A DNA stretch of 64,000 bases from Streptomyces sp. SID13031 (lineage in GTDB: Bacteria; Actinomycetota; Actinomycetes; Propionibacteriales; Kribbellaceae): NCBI RefSeq assembly GCF_010548305.1, contig NZ_JAAGLV010000007.1, positions 124,001-188,000 of the forward strand, in the 5' to 3' direction. A program made the translations under genes and the position numbers. Shown one piece after another: positions 49,970-57,949 of this stretch (position 1 is the first letter of the stretch; every line of letters begins with the position of its first letter). The notes beneath the pieces were generated by a model. It saw only the letters and a program-made list of their open reading frames with translations. It did no database searches and was not told where the DNA came from.

Positions 49970-50812
49970 TCACCCCTTGACCGAGCCGGCGGTGAGGCCG
50001 CTGACGATGTAGCGCTGGAAGAGCAGAGCCAGGATGACCGGCGGGAGCGCGGCCAGGACGCCGCCGGCGGCTACCAGGCCGAAGTCCGACGAGAACTTGC
50101 CGGTGAACTCGGCGATCGCGACCGGGATCGTCTTCGCGCTGGTGGTCGAGGTGAAGATCAGCGCGTAGAGGAACTCGTCCCAGGCGAGCAGGAAGCCGAA
50201 CATCGCCGTCGCGACGATACCGGGACGAGCCAGCGGAAGGACGATCCGCAGCAGCGCGCCGAGCCGCGAGCAGCCGTCGACGCGGGCGGCGTCCTCCAGC
50301 TCGATCGGCAGGCTGAGGTAGAAGTTGCTCATCGTCCACAGGCAGAACGGCGTGACGATCGAGCAGTACGTGACGATCAGGCCGAGCTTGGTATCGAGCA
50401 ACTGCAGGTTCGCCATCGCCAGGTACAGCGGGATCACCAGCGCGATCGGCGGCAGCATGTAGATCGCCAGGAAGGCGAACAGCGTCGTCCGGCGGAACCG
50501 GAACCGCAGCCGCGCGAAGGCGTAGCCCCCGAGCGATCCGACGATCAGCGAGATCACCGTCGTACCGGACGCGACGATCAGGCTGTTCAGCATCGCGATC
50601 CGGAAGGTGCCGGCCACGTTGTCGCCACCGGCCGACGACGTGAAGATGTCGCGGTAGCGCGACAGCGTCGGCTGATCCGGCCAGAGCGTGCCCGCGGTCA
50701 GCTCGTTCGACGGCGAGATGCTGGAGATGACCAGCCAGGCGAAAGGCGCGAGCACGACCACCGCGAGCACGGCGCAGAAGAGATAGAGCACGGGATGGGG
50801 ACGGTTGCGCAT
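49970..50812 (-). CDS. Carbohydrate ABC importer permease (MalG-like)
   Basis: 280 residues from ATG 50812, overlapping the preceding stop as TGATG. Six helices, starting YLFCAVLAVVVLAPFAWLVI. It has the sugar-permease landmarks SLGGYAFARLRFRFRRTTLF, MLPPIALVIPLYLAMANLQLLDT, the EAA loop LEDAARVDGCSRLGALLRIVLPLARPGI, and a DEFLYALIFTS segment. It partners the permease encoded just before it. The operon has no ATPase, normal for actinobacterial sugar importers that share one MsiK-type ATPase. Sugar unknown; the ROK regulator and remnant kinase suggest a simple sugar or sugar acid. Confidence 0.9.
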   Translation of the reverse strand: MRNRPHPVLYLFCAVLAVVVLAPFAWLVISSISPSNELTAGTLWPDQPTLSRYRDIFTSSAGGDNVAGTFRIAMLNSLIVASGTTVISLIVGSLGGYAFARLRFRFRRTTLFAFLAIYMLPPIALVIPLYLAMANLQLLDTKLGLIVTYCSIVTPFCLWTMSNFYLSLPIELEDAARVDGCSRLGALLRIVLPLARPGIVATAMFGFLLAWDEFLYALIFTSTTSAKTIPVAIAEFTGKFSSDFGLVAAGGVLAALPPVILALLFQRYIVSGLTAGSVKG

Positions 50813-51699
50813 CAGACACCTGCCAACTGGTTCTGCCGGAGGATGCGCAGGTAGAACATCGCCAGCGCGCCGACGGCGATCACGATCAGGTAGGCGAGCG
50901 CGGCGCCGTACCCGAAGAGCTGGTTCGAGAACGCCTGCAGATAGGTGTAGAAGGCAACGGTCTGGGTGCCCGACGCGGGTCCGCCGCCGGTCATCACGTA
51001 GATGATGTCGAACACCTTGAACGCCTCGATCGTGCGCAGTACCAGGACGACCGCGATACTCGGCTTGAGCAGCGGTACGACGACCGACCAGAAGGTGCGC
51101 ATCGTGCTCGCGCCGTCCATCACGGCCGCCTCGCGCAGCTCGGCCGGGATCGTCTGCAAGCCGGCCAGCAGGAAGAACGCGACGATCGAGGTGTTCTTCC
51201 AGACGTCGGCGACGATCACCATGTTGAGCGCCATGAACGGCGAGCCCAGCCATTGGGTGTCGGTGCCGAGCAGCTGGTTCAGTACGCCGTACTGGCCGTT
51301 GTAGATCCAGCGCCACAAGGCGCCGTTGACGATCGTCGGCAACGCCCACGGCAGTACGACGAGACTCCGCCAGAGCCAGCGGAAGCGCAGGGGCGCGTTG
51401 AGCAGCAGCGCGATGCCCATGCCGAGGGCGAGCTCGGCCGCGGTCGAGACGAACGTGAAGTACGCCGTGTGGCCGAGCACCGGGTAGAACGACGGGTCGC
51501 TGAAGACCTTGGTGTAGTTGCTCAGCCCCGCGAACGGGTAGCTGCCCGGCATCGCGCTGTCGACCTTGTAGAGCGAGATGAGCAGGGTCCGGATGACGGG
51601 ATAGAGGACGACGCCGAAGACGACCAAAGCCGCGGGGAGCAGCAAGAACAGTGCGAACTTGCCCTCCCCGCGGACTACGACCTGCTTGCTTCGGCTCAC
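50812..51699 (-). CDS. Carbohydrate ABC importer permease (MalF/UgpA-like)
   Basis: 295 residues from GTG 51699, overlapping the binding-protein stop by four bases (GTGA). A cytoplasmic stub then six helices (FALFLLLPAALVVFGVVLYPVIRTLLISLY and others). EAA-loop region IPAELREAAVMDGASTMRTFWSVVVPLLKPSI, and FKVFDIIYVMTGGGPASGTQTVAFYTYLQAF near the end, the hallmark of UgpA/MalF-type sugar permeases. It forms the channel with the MalG-like partner downstream and receives sugar from the lipoprotein encoded upstream. Confidence 0.9.
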   Translation of the reverse strand: MSRSKQVVVRGEGKFALFLLLPAALVVFGVVLYPVIRTLLISLYKVDSAMPGSYPFAGLSNYTKVFSDPSFYPVLGHTAYFTFVSTAAELALGMGIALLLNAPLRFRWLWRSLVVLPWALPTIVNGALWRWIYNGQYGVLNQLLGTDTQWLGSPFMALNMVIVADVWKNTSIVAFFLLAGLQTIPAELREAAVMDGASTMRTFWSVVVPLLKPSIAVVLVLRTIEAFKVFDIIYVMTGGGPASGTQTVAFYTYLQAFSNQLFGYGAALAYLIVIAVGALAMFYLRILRQNQLAGV

Positions 51700-52988
51700 G
51701 ACTGCAGGAGACTGTTCGCCTTGTCGGCGGCGGCGTCCAGCGCCTTCTGGGCGGGTTTGCGGCCCAGCAACGCGTTCTGCAGCTCGGCCTGCAGCGCCTG
51801 CGACATGGCGTTGTAGTTGCGCGCCTGCGGCCGCAGGATCAGGTCGTCGAGCTGCTTCTTGGCCTGCGGAACAACGGCCGGATTGGTCTTCACGACCGCC
51901 GCGTCGTCGTACGAGGTCTTCCAGACCGGCAGCGAGTCGAGCGCGTACTTGTTCTGCTCCGCCTGGCTGGTCAGATAGCTGATGTACTTGAACGCCGCCG
52001 CCTGGTTCTTGCTGCCGGTGGTCACGCAGAGCGCCATCCCGCCGTTGACGCCCGGCCTCCCCGCCGACCCCTTGGGCGTCTGCAGCACCTTGACCTTGCC
52101 TGCGATCTTGCTCTGCTTCGCGTCGTTGGCCGCGCCGTACATGTAGGTCCAGTTGAGCACCGTGCTCGCCTGGCCGGCCTGGAACACCCGCTGGACGTCC
52201 GCCTCGAGCGACTGCGTCGACGCCGGGTTGGTCAGCCCGTCGACGATCGTCTGCCGCATGAACTCCAACGCCTGGACCCCTCCGCCAGTGTTGAAGGCCG
52301 CCTTGCCCGAATCGTCGAGGAACTTGCCGCCCATCGCGCCGAGCAGCTGCGCGTAGTCGCAGACCAGCGCCTCGGCCTGCTGCCAGGACCAGATCAGCGG
52401 GTACTTCGCCGCGCCGGTCTCCTTGATCTTCCGGGCACCGGCGAGCACACCGTCCCAGGTGTCGAGGCTGGCCGCGTCGACCTTGGCCGCCTGCAGGTGG
52501 GCTTCGTTGTAGAACAGGTACTTGGTGTCCATGATCCACGGCACGCCGTACAGCTTCTGGTCGTACTCAGCGGTGGCGACCGCGCCGGCAAGCATGCCCG
52601 ACTTCCACTCACCCGGCCACTGGCTCGTCACGTCGGTGACCATCTTCTTGCCGCCGAACTCGGCCGGCCAGATCACGTCGATCAGCACCACGTCGTAGGT
52701 GCCGGCCGGACCGGCCGCGACGATCTTGTCGTGCAGCGCCTCGTAGGCGACGAATTCCGGCTTGATCGTGATGTCCGGGTTCGCGCTGGCGAAGGCGGCC
52801 GTCATCTTGGTGATGTCGTCCTCGGAGTAGCCCGCCTGTTTCATGAACAGCGCACGGACCTCGCCCTTGCCGCTGCCCTGGTCGCCGGTCGAGGCGCCCT
52901 TGCCACCGCCGCACGCCGCCAGGAACGCGGCCAGCCCGAGTCCACCCGCCGCCTGCAGGGCGGTCCGCCGGGAGAGGTTGTCTGCCAT
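51696..52988 (-). CDS. Sugar-binding lipoprotein (extracellular solute-binding protein family 1)
   Basis: 430 residues. N-terminus LSRRTALQAAGGLGLAAFLAAC: twin-Arg (Arg7-Arg8) and lipobox with Cys26, hence Tat-exported and lipid-anchored. The mature protein follows family 1 binding proteins: VRALFMKQAGYSEDDITKMTAAF, GTYDVVLIDVIWPAEF, LYGVPWIMDTKYLFYNEAHL, TWDGVLAGARKIKE and a C-terminal NALLGRKPAQKALDAAADKAN. It captures a carbohydrate for the two permeases encoded downstream. First gene of the operon; a perfect 19-base ROK-type operator lies in the 97-base spacer to the divergent regulator. Confidence 0.92.
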   Translation of the reverse strand: MADNLSRRTALQAAGGLGLAAFLAACGGGKGASTGDQGSGKGEVRALFMKQAGYSEDDITKMTAAFASANPDITIKPEFVAYEALHDKIVAAGPAGTYDVVLIDVIWPAEFGGKKMVTDVTSQWPGEWKSGMLAGAVATAEYDQKLYGVPWIMDTKYLFYNEAHLQAAKVDAASLDTWDGVLAGARKIKETGAAKYPLIWSWQQAEALVCDYAQLLGAMGGKFLDDSGKAAFNTGGGVQALEFMRQTIVDGLTNPASTQSLEADVQRVFQAGQASTVLNWTYMYGAANDAKQSKIAGKVKVLQTPKGSAGRPGVNGGMALCVTTGSKNQAAAFKYISYLTSQAEQNKYALDSLPVWKTSYDDAAVVKTNPAVVPQAKKQLDDLILRPQARNYNAMSQALQAELQNALLGRKPAQKALDAAADKANSLLQS

Positions 52989-53010
52989 GACACACTCCGA
53001 TTCCGAGTTT

Positions 53011-53029
53011 GTTAGGCAGCCTGCCTAAC
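53011..53029. promoter_or_regulatory. Perfect 19-base palindrome between sugar importer and ROK regulator
   Basis: GTTAGGCAGCCTGCCTAAC: 9-base arms around one C. It starts 23 bases upstream of the binding-protein start and lies 57 bases before the ROK start, well placed to repress both directions. Relief would follow binding of the imported sugar or a derivative. Confidence 0.82.
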
Positions 53030-53085
53030 TTACGGGAAGTATTATCAGGCCCCGAGGGGGAGTCAAGGCCTATCCGGAGGTGAGC

Positions 53086-54243
53086 ATGAACCGTGTTGTG
53101 AGCGGCACTCCCAGCGCGAGCGTCGTGCTGACCCAGTTGCTGGCGGCTTCTGGACCACAGACCCGGTCGGAGCTCGCGGTGGCGTGCGCGTTGTCCCGCC
53201 CGACTGTGTTCGCCGCGGTCGAACGGCTCGAATCGCTCGGTCTCGCGGAGCCGGTGGCACAACGAAGTGGTCTACCCGGACGCACGGCCACCCTGTACGG
53301 CGTACCGGCTGCCGCTGGTTGCGTTGCCGCGATCGACATCGGCGGAACGAACCTTCGGGCAGCCGTTTGTGACCTCAGCGGTACCCCGTTGGCCGAGCTG
53401 AAGCGGTCGACTCGCGCGAAGGGCGCGGCGAGCGTCGTACGGCAGGCCGTCGAGCTACTCGCCGAGGCGCGGGCGGCTGCCGATCGGGTGGACGTTCCGT
53501 TGCTGGCGGCGGGGGTGTCGATCCCCGGGGTGGTGAACCCGCACGATCCGATGGTCCGCTACGCGTGGAATGTCGGGCAGGACCAGCCGTACGACTTCTA
53601 CTCCCAGCTGTCCGCCGCGATCGACGGGCCGGTACTGCTGGAGAACAACGTGAACCTCGCCGCGATCGGGGAGCAGCGGCATGGCGCCGGCACCGAGGCG
53701 TCGATGTTCGCGGTGATCGCCATCGGTACCGGCGTCGGCGCAGGCATCATGCACAACGGCGCGTTGTTGCGTGGAGCGCATGGCGCGGCCGGCGAGGTCG
53801 CGTTCTTGCCTACCGGCCACGCCCACCGCAGTGGCACGCCGTCGAGCGCAGACGAGGCCGGCGGGAAAGCGCTGCTACGCGAGGCCCAGGCGCTCGACCC
53901 GGCGTTGAAGGATGTCGCGGATCTGTTCGAGCGGGCCAGGTTGGGCGAGTCGCAGGCGTTGTCGCTGGTCGAGGACGAGTGCCGCCGGATCAGCGAGATC
54001 GTCGCGGCGATCTGCGCGGTGGTGGACCCAGAGGTGGTCATCCTCAGCGGCGGCATCGGCGACAACGACATCCTCGCCACCCGGGTCGCCGAACTGGCCG
54101 CCGCCCTCCCCATCCCCCCAACAATCGTCCGCTCCGCCCTAGGCGACCGAGGCAGCCTCGTAGGCGCCATAGCCACCGCCACGGCTCACGCTGCAGAACA
54201 ACTACTCAGCCGGGTAGAAGCGCCGGACTCGGTCACCGGCTAA
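53086..54243 (+). CDS. ROK-family transcriptional repressor with degraded kinase motifs
   Basis: 385 residues from ATG 53086, with GGAGG seven bases upstream. Residues ~10-70 are the winged helix (LLAASGPQTRSELAVACALSRPTVFAAVERLESLGL). Then the ROK sugar-kinase fold: AAIDIGGTNLRAAVCD (ATP loop) and VIAIGTGVGAGIMHNG. Two key features are altered. The catalytic-base motif E-N-D-x-N reads ENNVNLAAIGE, Asp to Asn, and the Cys-rich zinc motif C-x-C-G-x-x-G-C is absent from HGAAGEVAFLPTGHAHRSG. It should bind sugar without phosphorylating it, acting as repressor of the divergent importer through the palindrome at 53011. Sugar identity unknown. Confidence 0.9.
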   Translation: MNRVVSGTPSASVVLTQLLAASGPQTRSELAVACALSRPTVFAAVERLESLGLAEPVAQRSGLPGRTATLYGVPAAAGCVAAIDIGGTNLRAAVCDLSGTPLAELKRSTRAKGAASVVRQAVELLAEARAAADRVDVPLLAAGVSIPGVVNPHDPMVRYAWNVGQDQPYDFYSQLSAAIDGPVLLENNVNLAAIGEQRHGAGTEASMFAVIAIGTGVGAGIMHNGALLRGAHGAAGEVAFLPTGHAHRSGTPSSADEAGGKALLREAQALDPALKDVADLFERARLGESQALSLVEDECRRISEIVAAICAVVDPEVVILSGGIGDNDILATRVAELAAALPIPPTIVRSALGDRGSLVGAIATATAHAAEQLLSRVEAPDSVTG

Positions 54244-54262
54244 GCCTTCCAGGCAGGCAATA

Positions 54263-54324
54263 CACCAGAACCCGGGGGGTTGGTGTGGATTTGCACACCA
54301 GAACCAGGGGGGTTCTGGTGTTTT
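54263..54324. terminator. Duplicated terminator hairpins after the ROK gene
   Basis: The strong copy pairs CACCAGAACC (54296-54305) with GGTTCTGGTG (54311-54320), followed by TTTT. A decayed copy, CACCAGAACC...GGTTGGTG (54263-54285), precedes it by about 33 bases. Tandem duplication of a terminator between convergent genes. Confidence 0.8.
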
Positions 54325-54388
54325 GTGAGTAGACGACGTGTGGGCAGTCCCCGCACCCGTCGTGGCTCTCCTCCTTCAGTGAGCTGCG

Positions 54389-55624
54389 TCAGACAGATGG
54401 AAAGGGTGTCGGGGGTGGGGTCGAGCTGAGGAGGGCTTTGGTGATTGCCAGGCCCCAGCCGTCCAGGGACTGGATTCGGTCGGAGGTGGTCCGGAGGCCG
54501 CCGTGGCGGGTGATGGTGTCGGCCCAGTCGGCTCGGTGTTCCACCTCGGGGTGAGCCATCAGCGGGCCGGGGTCGTTGACCCACAGGCGGCCGTGTTGCC
54601 AGGCGCGGCCCTTGGTGTTGAGGGTGGCGGCTTCCTGGGAGTCGGGGGTGATGTCGGCGCTGACTCGCATCGCGTCGACCAGGCCGATGGTGGGGAGGAG
54701 CGGGGCGCGGCCGGCCACCAGGTAGGCCGTGCCGAGGGTTTCGCGGATCTCGGCGAGGGTGTGGCGGTACAGGGGGATGTTGGCGAGGGCGCCGGCGAAG
54801 AGGTAGTCGAGTTTGAAGTAGTCGAAGTACTGCGCCAGCTCGGCGAAGACCTCGATGAGGTGGGCTCGGGCCTCGTCGCTGGTCAGGTCCAGGGCGTGGA
54901 TCGTTTGGTTCCAGCCGGTGCCGATGGACGGGCCGGCCCAGTCGGGGTGGCGGCGGAGTAGGTCGCTGTCGGAGCCGGCGATGAAGGGGGCGACCCAGAT
55001 GCCGGGGCGGTGGCCTGATGAGCGGATGAAGTCGGTGAGGCCGGTCAGGCCTTCCAATGACGATCGACGCGGGCGGTGGCCGTGGAAGCTGAAGGTGCTG
55101 TACGGGTCGAAGCGTGGCGCGGGGCGCAGCCAGTCGCCGATCGTGGACTGCCAGCCGTCGTCGAGCTGGATCACGTCGACGGGGAGGTCGTGCTTCGCGA
55201 TCGCCTCGACGTTCTCGCGGATGTCGGCGTCGGTGACGGCCGCGCGGTACTCGTACCGGGAGCTCCACCCCGTCGGGGCCGCGCGAATCTCGGCGGGTGC
55301 CGCGGCGAACGACTCGGCCCAGGCTCCGAGGGCGTCGTACGGGGAGCGGTCGACGGTCAGGTGCTCGACGGGGCCGTCGGCTTCGATGACGAGCTTGGTG
55401 CCGGTGAGGGTGGCGCGGATCGACGGTACGACGTACGGGCTCGTCGTCGCGAAGAGGTGCGTGGTGCCGGGCGACGGGCTGACGGCCAGCAAGCCCTCGC
55501 CCTGGAAGCCACTGAAACCACTGCCGGTGACAGGGCGGTCGCTGCTCGGATCGCAGCTCTGCCAGCCGTGTTCGTAGACGCGACCGTGTTCCCGGTCGAC
55601 CTCGAGCTCCGCGATCCACTGCAT
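54389..55624 (-). CDS. GH36-like glycoside hydrolase (alpha-galactosidase type)
   Basis: 411 residues from ATG 55624; the frame is open to 55693 and the start is not fixed by a good ribosome site. It is shorter than typical 700-residue GH36 enzymes and resembles the compact melibiase group: GWSSRYEYRAAVTDADIRENVEAI, LPVDVIQLDDGWQSTIGDWL (the family L-D-D-G-W motif), GIWVAPFIAGSDSDL, YFKLDYLFAGAL (nucleophile Asp in K-L-D-Y), and LWVNDPGPLM near the acid/base side. No signal peptide, so it acts inside the cell on an imported oligosaccharide or glycoside. It lies near the sugar importer but on its own transcript, convergent with the ROK gene. Confidence 0.8.
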   Translation of the reverse strand: MQWIAELEVDREHGRVYEHGWQSCDPSSDRPVTGSGFSGFQGEGLLAVSPSPGTTHLFATTSPYVVPSIRATLTGTKLVIEADGPVEHLTVDRSPYDALGAWAESFAAAPAEIRAAPTGWSSRYEYRAAVTDADIRENVEAIAKHDLPVDVIQLDDGWQSTIGDWLRPAPRFDPYSTFSFHGHRPRRSSLEGLTGLTDFIRSSGHRPGIWVAPFIAGSDSDLLRRHPDWAGPSIGTGWNQTIHALDLTSDEARAHLIEVFAELAQYFDYFKLDYLFAGALANIPLYRHTLAEIRETLGTAYLVAGRAPLLPTIGLVDAMRVSADITPDSQEAATLNTKGRAWQHGRLWVNDPGPLMAHPEVEHRADWADTITRHGGLRTTSDRIQSLDGWGLAITKALLSSTPPPTPFPSV

Positions 55625-55709
55625 GCCGAACGCTAACCGGAACGACCGGTGCAGGAACAGAGTTTGGACTAGACCATTCGGGTGACGACGCAACTACCGT
55701 TGGTTTGTG

Positions 55710-55720
55710 ATAGTCACTAT
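55710..55720. promoter_or_regulatory. Palindrome overlapping the marR start region
   Basis: ATAGTCACTAT: 5-base arms around one C, two bases before the ATG at 55723. A protein bound here would block initiation of the MarR gene, fitting autorepression. Confidence 0.55.
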
Positions 55721-55722
55721 TC

Positions 55723-56157
55723 ATGACTGTCAAGCGTATGGACCTCGGCATACTGTCCGGGCAGTTGCTGTTCGCCGTTCAGCGGGAGCTGTTCGGGAAG
55801 CTGGCGGAGCTCGGGTACGACGATCTGCGTCCACGGCATGGTGCGGTGCTCGCCTATCTGGAGCCGGCGGGCGTCCGGGCGACCGACGTGGCGTGGCAGT
55901 CGGGGCAGCACAAGCAGGTGATCGGCACGATGGTCGATGAGTTGGAGGCGTTGGGGTACGTCGAGCGGCGGCCGGATCCGGCCGATCGGCGCGCGAAGCT
56001 GATCTGCCCGACGGAGCGCGGCCAGGCCGAGCAGGCAGCGGCCGACAAGATTCTGGCGGCGATGCAGGAGCGGCACGCGCGCAGGCTCGGGCGGGAGAAC
56101 TACGCGGCCTTCAAAGCTGCTTTCCAGGACATCGTCGAGCACCAACGGAATCGCTAA
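55723..56157 (+). CDS. MarR-family transcriptional regulator
   Basis: 144 residues; ATG 55738 is an alternative start, and neither has a good ribosome site. MarR winged helix: YDDLRPRHGAVLAYLEPAGVRATDVAWQSGQHKQVIGTMVDELEALGYVERRPDPADRRAKLICPTERG in outline, with recognition helix QHKQVIGTMVDEL and the D-P-x-D-R-R-x-K wing. The short palindrome at 55710 suggests autoregulation. Divergent from the GH36-like gene and convergent with the GntR gene, 18 bases apart. Ligand and other targets unknown. Confidence 0.9.
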   Translation: MTVKRMDLGILSGQLLFAVQRELFGKLAELGYDDLRPRHGAVLAYLEPAGVRATDVAWQSGQHKQVIGTMVDELEALGYVERRPDPADRRAKLICPTERGQAEQAAADKILAAMQERHARRLGRENYAAFKAAFQDIVEHQRNR

Positions 56158-56175
56158 CCCACCACGGCTCCGAAG

Positions 56176-56910
56176 CTACGGGCCTTCGGCGTGCAGGGTC
56201 GGGGTCATCCGGAGTTCGGCAGTGAAGGCGTAGCGGTCGCCGCGATAGACGGCCGAGGTGTACTCGAAAACGCGCTCGCGCCGGTCGAAGCTGACGCCAT
56301 GCAACGCCAGACACGGTTGGGTGCAGGGGATGTTGAGCCATTCGGCCGTCCTGGCGTCGGGCATCACGGGTTCGAGTTTCGACGTACCGCTGACCAGCTC
56401 GATGCCGTACCGGTTGGTCAGCAGCTCGTACAGCGAGCCGCTCAGGTCCTCGGCCTCCAGCCCCGGTACGTAGCTGCCGGGCAACGTGGTGCGCTCGACC
56501 ACCATCGGCAGATCATCCGCGAGCCGAAGCCTGGTAAAGGTGAGCACCGGATCCCCAACCGGAATCCGAAGCCGGCGAGCAGCCGCCCGCTCAGCCTTCC
56601 CCCGCCGAAACTCCAGAGTCCGACTCCCCGGCTCCATCCCGCGCCGCCGGATGTCCTCGGAGAATCCCATCACCCCCAACCACTTCGCCACCTTCGGCCG
56701 AGCGGTATAGGTCCCACTCCCATGCCGCCGAACCAGCAGTTCCTCGATCACCAACTCATCGACAGCTCGCCGCAAAGTCATCCGGGCAACGCTCCACCGC
56801 ACCGCCAGCACCCGCTCAGGCGGCAACGCAGCCCCCTCAGGCAACCCATCCACCAGACTGAGCAACAGCGCCCGAACCTCAGCGGCCTTCCCGGGCAACG
56901 AACTGTGCAT
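56176..56910 (-). CDS. GntR-family regulator (HutC/UTRA type)
   Basis: 244 residues. An N-terminal GntR winged helix covers about 10-75 (LPEGAALPPERVLAVRWSVARMTLRRAVDELVIEELLVRRHGSGTYTARP), slightly variant at the usual P-S-E position (P-P-E). The UTRA ligand domain follows (MGFSEDIRRRGMEPGSRTLEF, ARRLRIPVGDPVLTFTRLRLADDLPMVVERTTLP, CLALHGVSFDRRERVFEYTSAVYRGDRYAFTAEL). HutC-type proteins sense sugars, amino acids or acids. It is divergent from the TIGR03084-AtuA-carboxylase operon, and large inverted repeats sit in the 250-base spacer, so that operon may be a target. Confidence 0.9.
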   Translation of the reverse strand: MHSSLPGKAAEVRALLLSLVDGLPEGAALPPERVLAVRWSVARMTLRRAVDELVIEELLVRRHGSGTYTARPKVAKWLGVMGFSEDIRRRGMEPGSRTLEFRRGKAERAAARRLRIPVGDPVLTFTRLRLADDLPMVVERTTLPGSYVPGLEAEDLSGSLYELLTNRYGIELVSGTSKLEPVMPDARTAEWLNIPCTQPCLALHGVSFDRRERVFEYTSAVYRGDRYAFTAELRMTPTLHAEGP

Positions 56911-56984
56911 CCACCCTGCCTAACACCCCCGAGGGCCCTCGGGAACCTATTCCAAGAGCGTGCAACAGAGTGGCTGTACACAAG

Positions 56985-57066
56985 GGCAGGAAGTAGTCGG
57001 GCGTTCGGCCGGGCGCCACGCTCACGGAGGCGGCGCCCGGCCGCAGTACGGGCACTACTTCCTGCC
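56985..57066. repeat. Nested double inverted repeat in the GntR/TIGR03084 spacer
   Basis: An outer 13-base pair (GGCAGGAAGTAGT at 56985-56997 with its complement at 57054-57066) encloses an inner perfect 12-base pair (CGGCCGGGCGCC at 57006-57017 with its complement at 57032-57043). Internal loops of 8 and 10 bases separate the stems, and the apex is 14 bases. It could be an RNA structure, an insertion scar or a strong terminator for the GntR side. Confidence 0.8.
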
Positions 57067-57088
57067 GTTATGCACACTTTCGTGAAAA

Positions 57089-57104
57089 CAAGCACGCGTG
57101 CTTG
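57089..57104. promoter_or_regulatory. Perfect 16-base palindrome upstream of the AtuA/carboxylase operon
   Basis: CAAGCACGCGTGCTTG is fully self-complementary, 57 bases before the TIGR03084 start. Its form suits a dimeric TetR- or GntR-type regulator; the regulator is not identified. Confidence 0.65.
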
Positions 57105-57160
57105 ATTCTTTGGGGTGGGGGTGGGAGGCTCGGTGGACTGGGCTACGGCGGGAGAGTCGC

Positions 57161-57949
57161 GTGCAGTTGGATGATGTGCTGGCTGATCTGAGTGCTGAGA
57201 ACGTGGAGCTGGATCTGCTGGTGGGTGGGTTGGCTGCGGGTGGGTGGGCGACGCCTACGCCTGCTGTGGGGTGGACTATTGCGCATCAGATCGCGCATCT
57301 GGCTTGGACGGATGAGGCGGCGCGGCTGGCGGCGGCGGAGCCTGAGGAGTTTCAGGTTGAGCTGCGGAAGGCTGTGGAGAACCCGACCGGGTTTGTGGAT
57401 GACGGGGCTGCTGAGGGTGCTGCGCTGACGCCGGGCGAATTGCTGACGTACTGGCGGGAGACGCGGAGCGAGTTGCAGGAGGCGTTGCGGGCGGTGCCGG
57501 CTGGGCAGAAAGTGGCCTGGTTCGGGCCGCCGATGAGTGCTACCTCGATGGCGACTGCTCGGTTGATGGAGACCTGGGCGCATGCGCAGGATGTGTTCGA
57601 TGCGCTCGGGGTGGCGCGGAAGCCGTCCAATCGGCTCAGGAACGTCGCGCACCTCGCAGTACGGACCCGGGACTTCTCGTATCTGCTGAATGACCGGAAA
57701 CCGCCTGCCGCACCGTTCCACGTGGAACTCTCCGGGCCGGAGGGTGACCTGTGGACGTGGGGTCCGGAGGATGCTGAGCAGCGGGTCAGTGGCAAGGCCG
57801 TGGACTTCTGTTTGCTGGCGACACAGCGGCGGCATCGCGATGACCTCGACGTACAAGCCGTTGGGGCCGAGGCGGACGAGTGGCTGGGAATCATCCAGGC
57901 GTTCGCCGGGGTGCCGGGCAAGGGCCGGGAGCGGGGGCAGTTCGGATGA
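57161..57949 (+). CDS. TIGR03084-family metal-binding protein (DinB/maleylpyruvate isomerase-like)
   Basis: 262 residues from GTG 57161; an earlier in-frame start at 57098 lies inside the palindrome and is unlikely. A four-helix DinB/MDMPI-like N-terminal half: [23 protein letters not shown] with the conserved His pair (H-x-x-x-H), and [20 protein letters not shown] with the third metal His. The rest follows the TIGR03084 pattern ([46 protein letters not shown]). These proteins bind a divalent metal and may use mycothiol; the reaction is unknown. The stop overlaps the AtuA start by four bases, tying it to acyl-CoA breakdown. Confidence 0.85.
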   Translation: MQLDDVLADLSAENVELDLLVGGLAAGGWATPTPAVGWTIAHQIAHLAWTDEAARLAAAEPEEFQVELRKAVENPTGFVDDGAAEGAALTPGELLTYWRETRSELQEALRAVPAGQKVAWFGPPMSATSMATARLMETWAHAQDVFDALGVARKPSNRLRNVAHLAVRTRDFSYLLNDRKPPAAPFHVELSGPEGDLWTWGPEDAEQRVSGKAVDFCLLATQRRHRDDLDVQAVGAEADEWLGIIQAFAGVPGKGRERGQFG

